Below are positions 25,410-33,998 of a stretch of DNA of 64,000 nt, one piece after another. The DNA is from Falsiroseomonas sp041690465. Its GTDB lineage: Bacteria > Pseudomonadota > Alphaproteobacteria > Acetobacterales > Acetobacteraceae. The stretch lies in NCBI RefSeq assembly GCF_041690465.1, contig NZ_JAWLHG010000001.1:124001-188000 (forward strand). The letters run 5' to 3'. Positions within the stretch are counted from its first letter, which is position 1. Every line of letters starts with the position of its first letter. A program made the position numbers and the translations under genes. Below the pieces are notes generated by a model. It saw only the letters and a program-made list of their open reading frames with translations. It searched no databases and was not told the origin of the DNA.

Positions 25410-25916
25410 TCATTCGCGGTCGCGATCTTCCGCCGCCAGCGTCGCCCGATGCGCCTCCTCTTCCTCCACCCGGTCCGGCTTCAGCCGGCTGATCATGTAG
25501 AGCGTCACCGCGGCGAACAGGCAGAGCGTGACCGCCACCTGGTAGCTGCCGAGGCCGATCGCCGCGCCGATCGCGCCGGTGACCCAGATGCTCGCCGCGG
25601 TGGCGGTGCCGTGCACATGCGTCCCGCCCTTGAGGATGGCGCCGGCGCCGATGAAGCCGATGCCGGTGATCACCCCCTCGACCACGCGCGCCAGCGCCTC
25701 CGGCGAGCTGCCGACCATCGTCTCGGCGGCCTGCACGAAGCCGCAGGAGGCGATGGCGACCAGCGGGAAGGTGCGCAGCCCGGCACTGTGCCCGCGCCGC
25801 TCGCGGTTCCAGCCGAGCACGAAGGCGAGCGCATAGGCGATCGAGAGATCGCGGACCTGCGGCAGGATGGCGATGACGAAATCGCGCACCGTCGCCGGCA
25901 GGTTGTCCAGATCCAA
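25410..25916 (-). CDS. MgtC/SapB family membrane protein
   Basis: 168-residue protein with four to five hydrophobic segments. The MgtC signature is clear: IAYALAFVLGWNRERRGHSA, LRTFPLVAIASCGFV and GVITGIGFIGAGAILKGGTH, then TAASIWVTGAIGAAIGLG. It lacks the C-terminal ACT-like domain of Salmonella MgtC and so resembles the short SapB type. In pathogens MgtC modulates magnesium starvation survival and F-ATPase; the role here is unknown. The start is TTG 25916, supported by GGGAGG 6 nt upstream. A Cys in ASCGFVQ replaces the usual residue. Confidence 0.85.
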   Translation of the reverse strand: MDLDNLPATVRDFVIAILPQVRDLSIAYALAFVLGWNRERRGHSAGLRTFPLVAIASCGFVQAAETMVGSSPEALARVVEGVITGIGFIGAGAILKGGTHVHGTATAASIWVTGAIGAAIGLGSYQVAVTLCLFAAVTLYMISRLKPDRVEEEEAHRATLAAEDRDRE

Positions 25917-26096
25917 GCCGTTCCTCCCGATGGGCGGGCCAGTGTCGGTGCGGCGGCGTCTCGGGCCGCGATGGCGCGCCTGCCGGAACAACCCTGGACC
26001 GGGGCGGCGGTTCCGCTCGCCGGGGGATGGCGAAACCATGGCGCCGCCCTGCGGTTCAGGCTTTCCGGACGCCCCACGACAAGATGGAGAACAACC

Positions 26097-27557
26097 ATGT
26101 CTGCCGTTCCGCACGTCTGCCGCGCCGGGCTGCTCGCCCTCGGCCTGCTTGGAGGCACTGCGCTCACCACGCCCGCGCTGGCGCAGCAGCAGGGCCAGAA
26201 CCAGAACCTGCAGGCACAGATCACCGCACCCAATTTCGCCGCGCTGGTGGAGCGCGTCGCGCCGGCCGTGGTGCGCGTGACCGTCCAGGGCGCCGCACCG
26301 CAGATGGAGGCGATGGAAATCCCGCCCGAGCTGCGCGGCACGCCGCTCGAGGAGTTCTTCCGGCGCTTCGGCGGCGGCCAGGGCGGCCCACGCGGCGGCC
26401 AGCCGCGCCGCGCGATGGGCCAGGGCTCCGGCTTCATCATCGGTGCCGAGGGCTTCGTGGTGACCAACAACCACGTGGTCGGCGAGGCCAGCCGGGTGAC
26501 GGTGGAACTCGCCGATGGGCGCGAGCTGCAGGCGCGCGTGATCGGCGGCGACCCGCTGACGGACATCGCGCTGCTGAAGGTGGATGCCGGCGGCAACCTG
26601 CCGACCGTCTCATGGGGTGACAGCGAGGCGCTGCGCGTCGGCGAGCCGGTGCTGGCGATGGGCAACCCGTTCGGGCTGGGCGGCACCGCGACCTCCGGCA
26701 TCGTCTCGGCGCGCGGGCGGCAGATCGGCGCCGGGCCCTATGACGACTTCATCCAGACCGACGCCTCGATCAACCCGGGCAATTCGGGCGGGCCGCTGTT
26801 CAACGTGAACGGCCAGGTGGTCGGCGTGAACACCGCGATCTTCTCGCCCTCCGGCGGCAACATCGGCATCGGCTTCGCGGTGCCCTCGCGGCTCGCGCAG
26901 CGGGTCGTGGAGGACCTGCGCGACGACGGCAAGGTGAGCCGCGGCTGGCTCGGCGTCTCGCTGCAGCCGGTGGACCAGGAACTGGCGCAGGCGCTCGGCC
27001 TGCAGGACCAGCGCGGCGCGCTGGTGGCCTCGGTCGAGCCCGGCTCGCCGGCCGCGCGCGCGGGGCTGCGCGCCGGCGACCTGGTGACCAGGGCGGGCGA
27101 GCGGCAGGTGCAGAACCCCCGCGACCTGGCCGCAGCGGTGGCGGAGACCGATCCGGGCTCGCAGCTCGCGCTGACGCTGCGCCGCGATGGCCAGCAGCAG
27201 CAGCAGCAGGTGACGCTTGGCACGGCACCGGATCGCCGGGCCGACGCCGGCGGGCGTGGCGGCGCACAGGGCGGATCGGCCACCGGGCCGCTCGGCCTCG
27301 CGCTGGCGCCACGCCCGGGCGGGCAGCAGGGTGCCGCGGTGACGCGCGTCGCGCCCGGCAGCGTGGCGGCGGAGCGCGGCTTGCAGGAAGGCGATGTGAT
27401 CCTGCGTGCCGGCGACCGTGACGTCGCGAACCCCGGCGACGTGTCGGCCGCGATACAGGCGGCGCGCCAAGCCGGACGGCCGGCGGTGGCGCTGCAGATC
27501 CAGCGCGGCGACCAGCGCAGCTTCGTGGCACTCCCGCTCACCGGGCAGCAGGGCTGA
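26097..27557 (+). CDS. degP: Do/DegP-type periplasmic serine protease
   Basis: Periplasmic protease/chaperone of 486 residues. Signal peptide ends near PALAQQ, then a Gln/Asn-rich stretch. The catalytic triad is visible: His in VTNNHVVG, Asp in GDPLTDIALLKV, Ser in INPGNSGGPLF. Two PDZ domains follow (about 290-380 with RGWLGVSLQPVDQELA, and 400-480 with LGLALAP and VLRAGDRDVAN). A short QQQQQQ run joins the PDZ domains, which may loosen them. ATG 26097 has GGAGA 7 nt upstream. A strong hairpin follows the stop. Substrate and trigger are not evident. Confidence 0.93.
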   Translation: MSAVPHVCRAGLLALGLLGGTALTTPALAQQQGQNQNLQAQITAPNFAALVERVAPAVVRVTVQGAAPQMEAMEIPPELRGTPLEEFFRRFGGGQGGPRGGQPRRAMGQGSGFIIGAEGFVVTNNHVVGEASRVTVELADGRELQARVIGGDPLTDIALLKVDAGGNLPTVSWGDSEALRVGEPVLAMGNPFGLGGTATSGIVSARGRQIGAGPYDDFIQTDASINPGNSGGPLFNVNGQVVGVNTAIFSPSGGNIGIGFAVPSRLAQRVVEDLRDDGKVSRGWLGVSLQPVDQELAQALGLQDQRGALVASVEPGSPAARAGLRAGDLVTRAGERQVQNPRDLAAAVAETDPGSQLALTLRRDGQQQQQQVTLGTAPDRRADAGGRGGAQGGSATGPLGLALAPRPGGQQGAAVTRVAPGSVAAERGLQEGDVILRAGDRDVANPGDVSAAIQAARQAGRPAVALQIQRGDQRSFVALPLTGQQG

Positions 27558-27564
27558 GAAGGCC

Positions 27565-27593
27565 GCGGCCCGCCGCGCCAGGCGGCGGGCCGC
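27565..27593. terminator. Bidirectional hairpin between degP and the antiporter gene
   Basis: GCGGCCCGCCGC (27565-27576) and GCGGCGGGCCGC (27582-27593) pair perfectly around GCCAG. It sits between convergent stops at 27557 and 27595, so it can serve both genes; no T-run. Confidence 0.7.
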
Positions 27594-27594
27594 T

Positions 27595-28686
27595 TCAGCC
27601 TCCGGCTTGGTCGCGCAGCAGCCACAGCACGCCCACGCCGCCGAAATAGACCACCAGCGTGGCCAGCGAATCGTAGCCCATCCGGAGCACCGTCCTGTCG
27701 CGCCGCTCGACCAGGCCGGCCAGGAACAGCGCCGTCAGCACCAGGCCGAGCAGCGCGCCGAAGGCGGAGAAGGCGCCGACCCGGCCGAGCAGCGGCTCGC
27801 CCGGCGCCAGCGCGTCCGTCACGAAGATCAGCGCCGCGTTGAAGAGGTTGGTGCCGAAGATGTCCGCCATCGCCATCTCGTAGCGCTTCAGCCGCACGGC
27901 GCCGACCATGGTGCTGATCTCCGGCAGCGAGGTGGCGATGGCGACGAAGGTGGCGCCGAAGAAGGCAGAGCCCAGCCCGGTCTTCGCCGCCGCCGCCGAG
28001 CCGGTCTGGCTGAGCACATAGCCCGCCGCGAGGATCAGCGCGCCGGCGATGGTGGTGCGCACCACCAAGCCGCGCAGCGGGATCTTCTCGCGCTCCTTTT
28101 CGCCCGCCTGCTTCGGCTGCGGCGCATTCGCGACGTCGTTCTTGGCCTTGGCATCGTCATCGTCGTCATGCGGGACGATCCAGGTGGTGCGGTTCTCGTA
28201 GCCGGACAGCGCATAGATGGACGCGGCATAACCGACCAGCAGCGCCAGGCTCCAGGCGCCGAACGGCCCGAGGGCGATGTCGCCCGTGGTCACCGCCGCC
28301 GCCACCATCGCCAGCAGCACGATGTTCAGCGCCGCCTGCAGCAGCACCACCGGCGCGACCACCACGGCAGTCAGCGCCTCGCGCCCGATCACCGCATCGG
28401 CCAGCGCCAGCAGCGCCACCTGGGAGGCGACGCTGCCGAGCAGGTTGTTCACCGCCAGCACCTCCTCGCCCGTCAGCGAGGAGGAGACGGAGACCGCGAC
28501 CTCCGGCAGGGAGGTGATGCCGCCCAGCAGGATCAGCCCGGCGAAGCCCTTGCCCATGCCGGTACGGTCGCTGATCTCGTCAACATAGCCGGCGAGCCGG
28601 GTGCCGGCGAACCAGACCACCGCGGCTGCGGCGGCGAAGGCCAGGGCGAGGAGCCAGAGCGACCATTGCTCGAAGTTGAGCACCAT
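27595..28686 (-). CDS. Sodium/calcium exchanger family antiporter (YrbG/CaxA-like)
   Basis: 363-residue inner-membrane antiporter with the two inverted alpha-repeats of the Ca/cation antiporter superfamily: GLILLGGITSLPEVAVSVSS (repeat 1) and GATFVAIATSLPEISTMVGA (repeat 2), each with the ion-binding Glu. A cytoplasmic loop between the halves (about 170-210) begins with a run of five Asp (PHDDDDDAKAK) and then Lys/Glu-rich sequence, a possible cation-sensing loop. Likely Ca2+ extrusion, or another divalent ion. It lies 12 bp after the oxidase-cluster gene end on the same strand. Confidence 0.85.
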   Translation of the reverse strand: MVLNFEQWSLWLLALAFAAAAAVVWFAGTRLAGYVDEISDRTGMGKGFAGLILLGGITSLPEVAVSVSSSLTGEEVLAVNNLLGSVASQVALLALADAVIGREALTAVVVAPVVLLQAALNIVLLAMVAAAVTTGDIALGPFGAWSLALLVGYAASIYALSGYENRTTWIVPHDDDDDAKAKNDVANAPQPKQAGEKEREKIPLRGLVVRTTIAGALILAAGYVLSQTGSAAAAKTGLGSAFFGATFVAIATSLPEISTMVGAVRLKRYEMAMADIFGTNLFNAALIFVTDALAPGEPLLGRVGAFSAFGALLGLVLTALFLAGLVERRDRTVLRMGYDSLATLVVYFGGVGVLWLLRDQAGG

Positions 28687-28698
28687 GAGCCCCCGCGT

Positions 28699-29061
28699 TC
28701 AGGCGCAGGGCGGCAGGATCAGGACCGGCACGGCCTCCCAGACGATCGCGAGGGCGGAGACCAGCGCGATCGCCATGGTCATCCAGAGCGTGAACTGGGG
28801 CTCGTCCTCCCCCTCCTGGCCGGACATGCCGCTGACCAGCCGGTTCCGGGCGCGCAGGCCGATGATGACGACGACGACCAGGGCAGCGGCGGTGAGGCCG
28901 AGCACGGTCGCGGGTATCAGGGGCAGCCCGAGCACCTCATGGCCGGACCCGATGCGCACGCAGAGGGTGGCCTGCACGGTGTAGATCACCAGGAAGTGCG
29001 CCGCCCACACCAGCATCGCCGAGACCGCGCCAAGGACCGGGGAGAAGCCGGCGACCTTCAT
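28699..29061 (-). CDS. Small three-helix membrane protein of the oxidase cluster
   Basis: 120 residues with three hydrophobic segments (about 10-33, 45-67, 90-115). No family recognised with certainty. It starts with ATG overlapping the TGA of the fused oxidase subunit gene (ATGA), so its synthesis is coupled. A small subunit or assembly factor of the oxidase is the natural guess, in the place where CtaF/subunit IV-like genes often lie; that is inference from position. Conserved-looking VWAAHFLVIYTVQATLC carries a His and a Cys in the membrane. Confidence 0.7.
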   Translation of the reverse strand: MKVAGFSPVLGAVSAMLVWAAHFLVIYTVQATLCVRIGSGHEVLGLPLIPATVLGLTAAALVVVVIIGLRARNRLVSGMSGQEGEDEPQFTLWMTMAIALVSALAIVWEAVPVLILPPCA

Positions 29062-31619
29062 GCGCCCCCCGCCAGCCGCGGGAAGAGATGCGTCAAGGCC
29101 AGCCCGACCAGCGCCTGCACCACGCAGTAGGACCAGAACAGCCGCACATTGTCGAAGCTGGCCCGCCACACCGGGTCCAGCCTTCCGGCGAAGCTGCGTG
29201 CCGCGAGGTAGATCGCCATGATCAGCAGGACGGCACCGTGAAAGCCTTGCCAGAACAGGTTGGCGAAGACCGACGCACCGAAGGCGTGCCAGGTCGGCCG
29301 GATGCCGGCGGCCCAGATCGCGCCGAAATCGACCACGAGGCCGCCGAGATGCACAACCAGCGCCGCCAGCACCAGCAAGGCCATCGCCCGCCTCCTGCCC
29401 TGCCGCAGCACGCGGTCGGAAAGCCAGATCAGCCCGGCGCCCGCCAGGACGAGCAGGCCCGCGCCGAGCGGCCATGCGAGGCCCGGCAGCGAGGTGCCCG
29501 GCGGCGGCCAGCCCGCCGGGCCGTTGACGAGCCAGAGGAAGGCATGGGTGAAGATCAGGCTCGCGAAGGCGGCGCTGTCCACCAGCACGAGGGTGAGCAT
29601 CGCCCACCAGCCGAGCGAATCCCGGCCGCTGGCATAGACCGGCAGCCGCAGCCCGCCGCCGATATCCGCCGGCGGCCGCAGCGGCCCGACATCGGTGCCG
29701 GTCCATACCCACCGCAGCATCGCGATGAAGCCGACCACCCCGAACGCACCCGCGACCCAGACCAGCTTGAAGGTCAGCGAGAGGAAGAACCCGGCCGTGC
29801 CCAGCGCCGCGATCAGATGCGCCCAGCCGGGGCTGCCGATCACGGCGACGAACTGCGGAATCGCGTGCGTCGGGCTGGTCACCAGCGTCTCGCGCCGGCC
29901 GGTGAGGCTGCCCGGCAGGAAGTAGCGGCCCTCCTTCACCTTGTCGGCCAGGTCGGGGTCGTCCCAGAGCGGCTCGCGGCTATGGATGCGCGGGATGCTG
30001 CGTGCGGCGTAGTTGCCTTGCGGCAGCCATTCCAGCGTGCCCGCGCCCCAGATGTTGCCGCCGCCCGACATGCCCATCCGGAAGTTCCGCGCCAGGTCGA
30101 ACAGCACCACGGCCACGCCCGCCGCGGCGACCACGGCGCCGATGGTGGACAGCAGGTTCCAGAGCTCAAGGCCCATGCCTTCGGGATAGGTGTAGACGCG
30201 CCGCGGCATGCCGATCAGGCCGCTGATGTGCATCGGGAAGAAGGTGAGGTTGATGCCGATGAAGAGCAGCCAGAAGGCCCAGCAGCCCAGGCGGTGCGAC
30301 ATCTTCTTCCCGCTCGCATTGGGCGCCCAGTAGTAGATCCCTGCGAAGACCGGGAAGACCATGCCGCCGATCAGCACGTAGTGCAGGTGCGCGACGATGA
30401 AGTAGGTGTCGTGCACCTGCCAGTCGAAGGGCACGATCGCCACCATGACGCCGGTGAGCCCGCCGAGGACGAAGATGAAGAGGAAGCCGAGGATGAACAG
30501 CATCGGCACCTCCAGGCGCATCTTCCCGGTGGCGATGGTGGCGATCCAGGCGAAGACCTGGATGCCCGTCGGCACCGACACGGCGAAGGAGGCACCGGAG
30601 AAGAAGGCGAGCGAGAGATTCGGGATGCCGGTGGCGTACATGTGGTGGACCCACAGCCCGAAGCTCAGGAATCCGGTGGCCACCAGCGCCACCACCACCA
30701 GCCCGTAGCCGACCAGCGGCTTGCCCACCATGGTCGGGATGATCATGGAGACCATCCCCGCGGCGGGCAGGAAGATGATGTAGACCTCCGGGTGGCCGAA
30801 GAACCAGAACAGGTGCTGCCAGAGCAGCGGATCGCCGCCACGGTCCACGATGTAGAAGGGCCAGTCGAAGGCGCGTTCCAGCTCCAGCAGGATGGTGGCC
30901 CAGATCACCGCCGGGAAGGCGAAGACGATCATCACCGCGAAGACCAGGAAGGCCCAGACCAGCACCGGCATTCGCGCCAGCGTCATGCCCGGCGCGCGGG
31001 TGCGGAAGACGCCGACGATGATCTCGATGGCGCCGGCGATGGCGGAGATCTCGATGAAGCCGATGCCGAGCAGCCACATGTCGATGTTGACGCCCGGCGA
31101 ATAGCGGGTGCTGGTGAGCGGCGGGTAGATGAACCAGCCTCCATCCGGGGCGATGCCGAAGAATATGCTGGAGAAGAAGGCCAGCGAGCCCACCGCATAG
31201 GCCCAGAAGGCGAACGCGCCGAGGCGCGGGAAGGGCAGGTCGCGCGCACCGAGCAGCGCGGGCAGCAGATAGACGGCGAAGGCCTCCACCACCGGCACGG
31301 CGAAGAGGAACATCATCATCGTGCCGTGGGTGGTGAAGAGCTGGTTGTAGAGGTCGTATCCGATCAGGTCGTTGTTCGGCACGATGAGCTGCGCACGCAT
31401 CAGCAGTGCAAGGCTGCCGGCCAGCACGAAGATCAGCAGCGACATGCCGATGTAGATCGTGCCGATCCAGTTGTTGTTGACCATGCTGAGCATCCGCCAG
31501 CCCTTCGGGCGGACCCAGACCCGCTCCAGCTCCTCCAGCTCCCCCGGCGGGCGGGGCGCCGGGTTGGGCAGGGGTGCGCTGGGGGAGAGCGGGTCGTGCC
31601 TGTCCTCCTGGGGGCTCAC
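29058..31619 (-). CDS. ctaD: Cytochrome c oxidase fused subunits I and III
   Basis: 853 residues: subunit I (about 1-600) fused to subunit III (about 650-853). Subunit I shows the haem and copper ligands: TTHGTMMMF, FWFFGHPEVYIIFLP (CuB His, proton-channel Glu and cross-linked Tyr, so an A1-type site), LWVHHMYATG (two CuB His), and IVAHLHYVLIGG (both haem His). The fused tail has seven or so hydrophobic segments including LVLVDSAAFASLIFTHAFLW and FWQGFHGAVLLIMAIYLA. The start is GTG 31619, overlapping the subunit II stop (GTGA). The fusion occurs in caa3-type oxidases and fits the haem c on subunit II. Confidence 0.93.
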   Translation of the reverse strand: MSPQEDRHDPLSPSAPLPNPAPRPPGELEELERVWVRPKGWRMLSMVNNNWIGTIYIGMSLLIFVLAGSLALLMRAQLIVPNNDLIGYDLYNQLFTTHGTMMMFLFAVPVVEAFAVYLLPALLGARDLPFPRLGAFAFWAYAVGSLAFFSSIFFGIAPDGGWFIYPPLTSTRYSPGVNIDMWLLGIGFIEISAIAGAIEIIVGVFRTRAPGMTLARMPVLVWAFLVFAVMIVFAFPAVIWATILLELERAFDWPFYIVDRGGDPLLWQHLFWFFGHPEVYIIFLPAAGMVSMIIPTMVGKPLVGYGLVVVALVATGFLSFGLWVHHMYATGIPNLSLAFFSGASFAVSVPTGIQVFAWIATIATGKMRLEVPMLFILGFLFIFVLGGLTGVMVAIVPFDWQVHDTYFIVAHLHYVLIGGMVFPVFAGIYYWAPNASGKKMSHRLGCWAFWLLFIGINLTFFPMHISGLIGMPRRVYTYPEGMGLELWNLLSTIGAVVAAAGVAVVLFDLARNFRMGMSGGGNIWGAGTLEWLPQGNYAARSIPRIHSREPLWDDPDLADKVKEGRYFLPGSLTGRRETLVTSPTHAIPQFVAVIGSPGWAHLIAALGTAGFFLSLTFKLVWVAGAFGVVGFIAMLRWVWTGTDVGPLRPPADIGGGLRLPVYASGRDSLGWWAMLTLVLVDSAAFASLIFTHAFLWLVNGPAGWPPPGTSLPGLAWPLGAGLLVLAGAGLIWLSDRVLRQGRRRAMALLVLAALVVHLGGLVVDFGAIWAAGIRPTWHAFGASVFANLFWQGFHGAVLLIMAIYLAARSFAGRLDPVWRASFDNVRLFWSYCVVQALVGLALTHLFPRLAGGA

Positions 31620-32575
31620 TTCAGGCTCTCCAGCCAGGCGGCCATCGCGCGCAGTTCGGGACCATCGAGCGCGGTGGCGAAGGAGGGCATGCGGTTTCCT
31701 GGCTTGATGTCCTGCGCGCCGGCGATCCAGCCAGCGAGCGTGCCGCGGTGGTTGTCCAGCACGCCGGCCGCGAGCGAGAGGCGACCGCCGACATGTGTCA
31801 GGTCCGGGCCGATCTGCCCGTTCCATTCGGTGCCGCGGATCTTGTGGCACCCGCCGCAGCCGGCGGCGCCGAAGGCGGCTCGGCCCATGGCCATCACCGG
31901 GTCGGCGGTCGGCGGTGCGGGCAGGCGCTGGCGGTTCAGCCAGGCCTCGAAAGCCGGCGGCGTCTCCGCCACCACGTAGAAGGCCATCAGCGCATGCTGC
32001 GCACCGCAGAACTCCGCGCATTGGCCGCGCAGCACACCGGGGCGGTCGGCGCGGATCGGGCGCGTGTTCCAGCGCCCCGGGATCATGTCGATCTTGCCGT
32101 TGAGCGCCGGGATCCAGACGGAATGGATGACGTCGGCCGACGTCACCTCCAGCACCACGTCGCGGCCGACCGGGATGCGCACCTCGTTGGCGGTGACGAC
32201 GCCGCCATCCGGCATGGTGCCGGGATAGCGGACCTCCCACCAGAACTGGTAGCCGATCATCTGGATGCGCAGCGGCGGCTCGCTGCCGAGACCGAGCGGC
32301 AGGCTGACCGCGCGATTGATACCGAGCGTCCACACCAGCAACGCGCTCAGCACCACCACGGGAAACGCCACGCCGCCGGCAAGGATGAAGCGCCGCGAGC
32401 CGAGATGTGCGCGCAGGGCCGGGCCGCCGAAGCTCGCCAGTGCGAGGAAGACGCCAACGATCAGGAAGATCACCGTCCCGCCGACGAACAGCACCCAGGA
32501 AAGCTCCGCGATGCTCTGCGCATACGGGCCGGCGGGCGAGAGGACCGCTTGCAGGTTCGCCGAGTCCAGGTTCAT
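31616..32575 (-). CDS. ctaC: Cytochrome c oxidase subunit II with C-terminal cytochrome c domain (caa3 type)
   Basis: 319 residues. Two N-terminal membrane helices (about 22-45 and 62-85), then the periplasmic CuA domain with VIHSVWIPALNGKIDMIPGR and CAEFCGAQHALM (two Cys, His and Met ligands). A haem c domain follows, with CGGCHK and later NRMPSF for the axial Met. The appended cytochrome lets the enzyme take electrons directly from membrane dehydrogenases or from the dihaem cytochromes encoded just upstream. Start ATG 32575 overlaps the preceding stop by 4 bp, as does its stop with the next gene. Confidence 0.93.
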   Translation of the reverse strand: MNLDSANLQAVLSPAGPYAQSIAELSWVLFVGGTVIFLIVGVFLALASFGGPALRAHLGSRRFILAGGVAFPVVVLSALLVWTLGINRAVSLPLGLGSEPPLRIQMIGYQFWWEVRYPGTMPDGGVVTANEVRIPVGRDVVLEVTSADVIHSVWIPALNGKIDMIPGRWNTRPIRADRPGVLRGQCAEFCGAQHALMAFYVVAETPPAFEAWLNRQRLPAPPTADPVMAMGRAAFGAAGCGGCHKIRGTEWNGQIGPDLTHVGGRLSLAAGVLDNHRGTLAGWIAGAQDIKPGNRMPSFATALDGPELRAMAAWLESLK

Positions 32576-33297
32576 CGCGGCGCAACGCCCGGACGCAGCG
32601 AGGCGTAGTAGAGCGCGACCGCGTCGATTTCCGCCTCCGTCATGCCGGCTGCGACCGCGGCCATCACGCCGAGCGGCCCATTGCGCCGCTCGCCCTGTTT
32701 CCACAGCCTGAGCTGCAGCGCGATGTAGGGCGCGTACTGCCCGGCGAGCGAAGGGATCGCGATATTCGGCGCCTCACCTTCCATGCCATGGCAGTTCACG
32801 CAGGCGGTGACGCCGCGCGCCGCGATGCCCACCGCGGCGATGGCGGCGCCGCGCTGGCGGATGGCGAGATCCACGCGCGGCGGCGGCGGGAAGGGCGCCT
32901 CTCCCTGGCGCGCGTACCAGGTGGCGACATCGAGCATCTCACGCTCGGTCATCGCACGCGCGATCGGCGTCATCACCGCGTTCACCCGCGTGCCGGAGGC
33001 GTAGTCCATCAGCTGCTTGTAGAGATACCAGGCGGAGAGGCCCGACAGGCGCGGAAAGGCGCCGCTGCCGTCGCCCGCACCGTAGAGCCCGTGGCACTGC
33101 ACGCAGGCCCAGCCGGCGCCGAGATCGCCGCCGATCGCCACGGCGCGGCCGGCCAGCGCATCGGCGCGCTCCGGCGCCTGCGGCGCCGGCACCGACCAGA
33201 GCGGGCGCATGCCATAGGCGCGCGGCGATGGCGCATCCTGCGCCAGGGCGAGACCGAGCGGGGCGAGCAGCACGCCGAGGAGAAGGGCGATCCTCAT
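32572..33297 (-). CDS. Dihaem cytochrome c (c4-like), second copy
   Basis: 241 residues with a signal peptide (cleavage near LALAQ). Two haem sites, CVQCHGLYG (about residue 66) and CVNCHGMEG (about 168), each followed by a c4-type pattern ending MTEREMLDVATWYA and MTEAEIDAVALYYA. It resembles the next gene in layout, so the pair probably arose by duplication. Likely periplasmic relay from the GMC dehydrogenase to the oxidase. 4-bp overlaps on both sides. Confidence 0.88.
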   Translation of the reverse strand: MRIALLLGVLLAPLGLALAQDAPSPRAYGMRPLWSVPAPQAPERADALAGRAVAIGGDLGAGWACVQCHGLYGAGDGSGAFPRLSGLSAWYLYKQLMDYASGTRVNAVMTPIARAMTEREMLDVATWYARQGEAPFPPPPRVDLAIRQRGAAIAAVGIAARGVTACVNCHGMEGEAPNIAIPSLAGQYAPYIALQLRLWKQGERRNGPLGVMAAVAAGMTEAEIDAVALYYASLRPGVAPR

Positions 33298-33998
33298 TGC
33301 AGCACACCCACGCCACGCGGCGCTGTGCCCACCGGAATGGAGGCGAAGTAGAGCGCCACCGCCTCGATGTCACGGTCGGACATGCGCTGCGCAATGGTCT
33401 GCATGCTGCGCCACGGCTCCACCCCCTGCCGCTCCCCGGTCTTCCAGGCGCGCAGCTGCGCGGCGAGGTAGGCGGCGGGCTGGCCGGCCAGCCGTGGATA
33501 GAACGGCCAGATGCCGATGCCGGCCGGGCCATGGCAGTTCTGGCAGGCCTGGATGCCGCTCTCGGCCGAGCCGGAGGCGGAGAGGATCGCGCCGTGCTGC
33601 AGCAGCGCGGGATCGGCCAGCGCGATGCCGGTCGCAGGCGGCACCGGCTGCACCGCATAGAACACCGCGACGTCCCGCATCTGCGCTGGGGTCAATGCGC
33701 TGGCGATCGGGCTCATGATGTCGTTCCGCCGCTCGCCGGAGGCATAGCGGCGCAGCTGCTCGTGCAGGTATTCAGCGCTCATCCCGCCGATCGCCGGGAA
33801 GCCGGCGGCGTCCTGTGCTGCGCCGGCGAAGCCGTGGCAGCGGAAGCAGGCGCCGGCCTGCCCCTGCTGCCCGCCGCCCGCTGCCACGGCGCGGCCGGCC
33901 GCCACCTGGCCCGGCTGCGGCGGCACGCCGAGCAGTGCCTCGCCCGCTGCGCCGCCGGCAATGCCGAGCAGCAGCGCGAGCAGCAGCGCCGCCCTCAT
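33294..33998 (-). CDS. Dihaem cytochrome c (c4-like), first copy
   Basis: 234 residues from ATG 33998, signal peptide ending near GGAAGE. Haem sites CFRCHGFAG and CQNCHGPAG, each followed by c4-like LxxYASGERRNDIM and LTPAQMRDVAVFYA or MSDRDIEAVALYFA. It occupies the place where gluconate/sorbitol dehydrogenases of acetic acid bacteria carry their multihaem cytochrome subunit, so it may be the direct electron acceptor of the flavoprotein whose stop it overlaps by 4 bp. Confidence 0.88.
   Translation of the reverse strand: MRAALLLALLLGIAGGAAGEALLGVPPQPGQVAAGRAVAAGGGQQGQAGACFRCHGFAGAAQDAAGFPAIGGMSAEYLHEQLRRYASGERRNDIMSPIASALTPAQMRDVAVFYAVQPVPPATGIALADPALLQHGAILSASGSAESGIQACQNCHGPAGIGIWPFYPRLAGQPAAYLAAQLRAWKTGERQGVEPWRSMQTIAQRMSDRDIEAVALYFASIPVGTAPRGVGVLQ

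Noticed and set aside
25990..26014. GGAAC-N16-GGTT on the minus strand before the MgtC gene
   Set aside because: The -10 has one mismatch and the site is 74 bp from the TTG start; too weak to list as a promoter.
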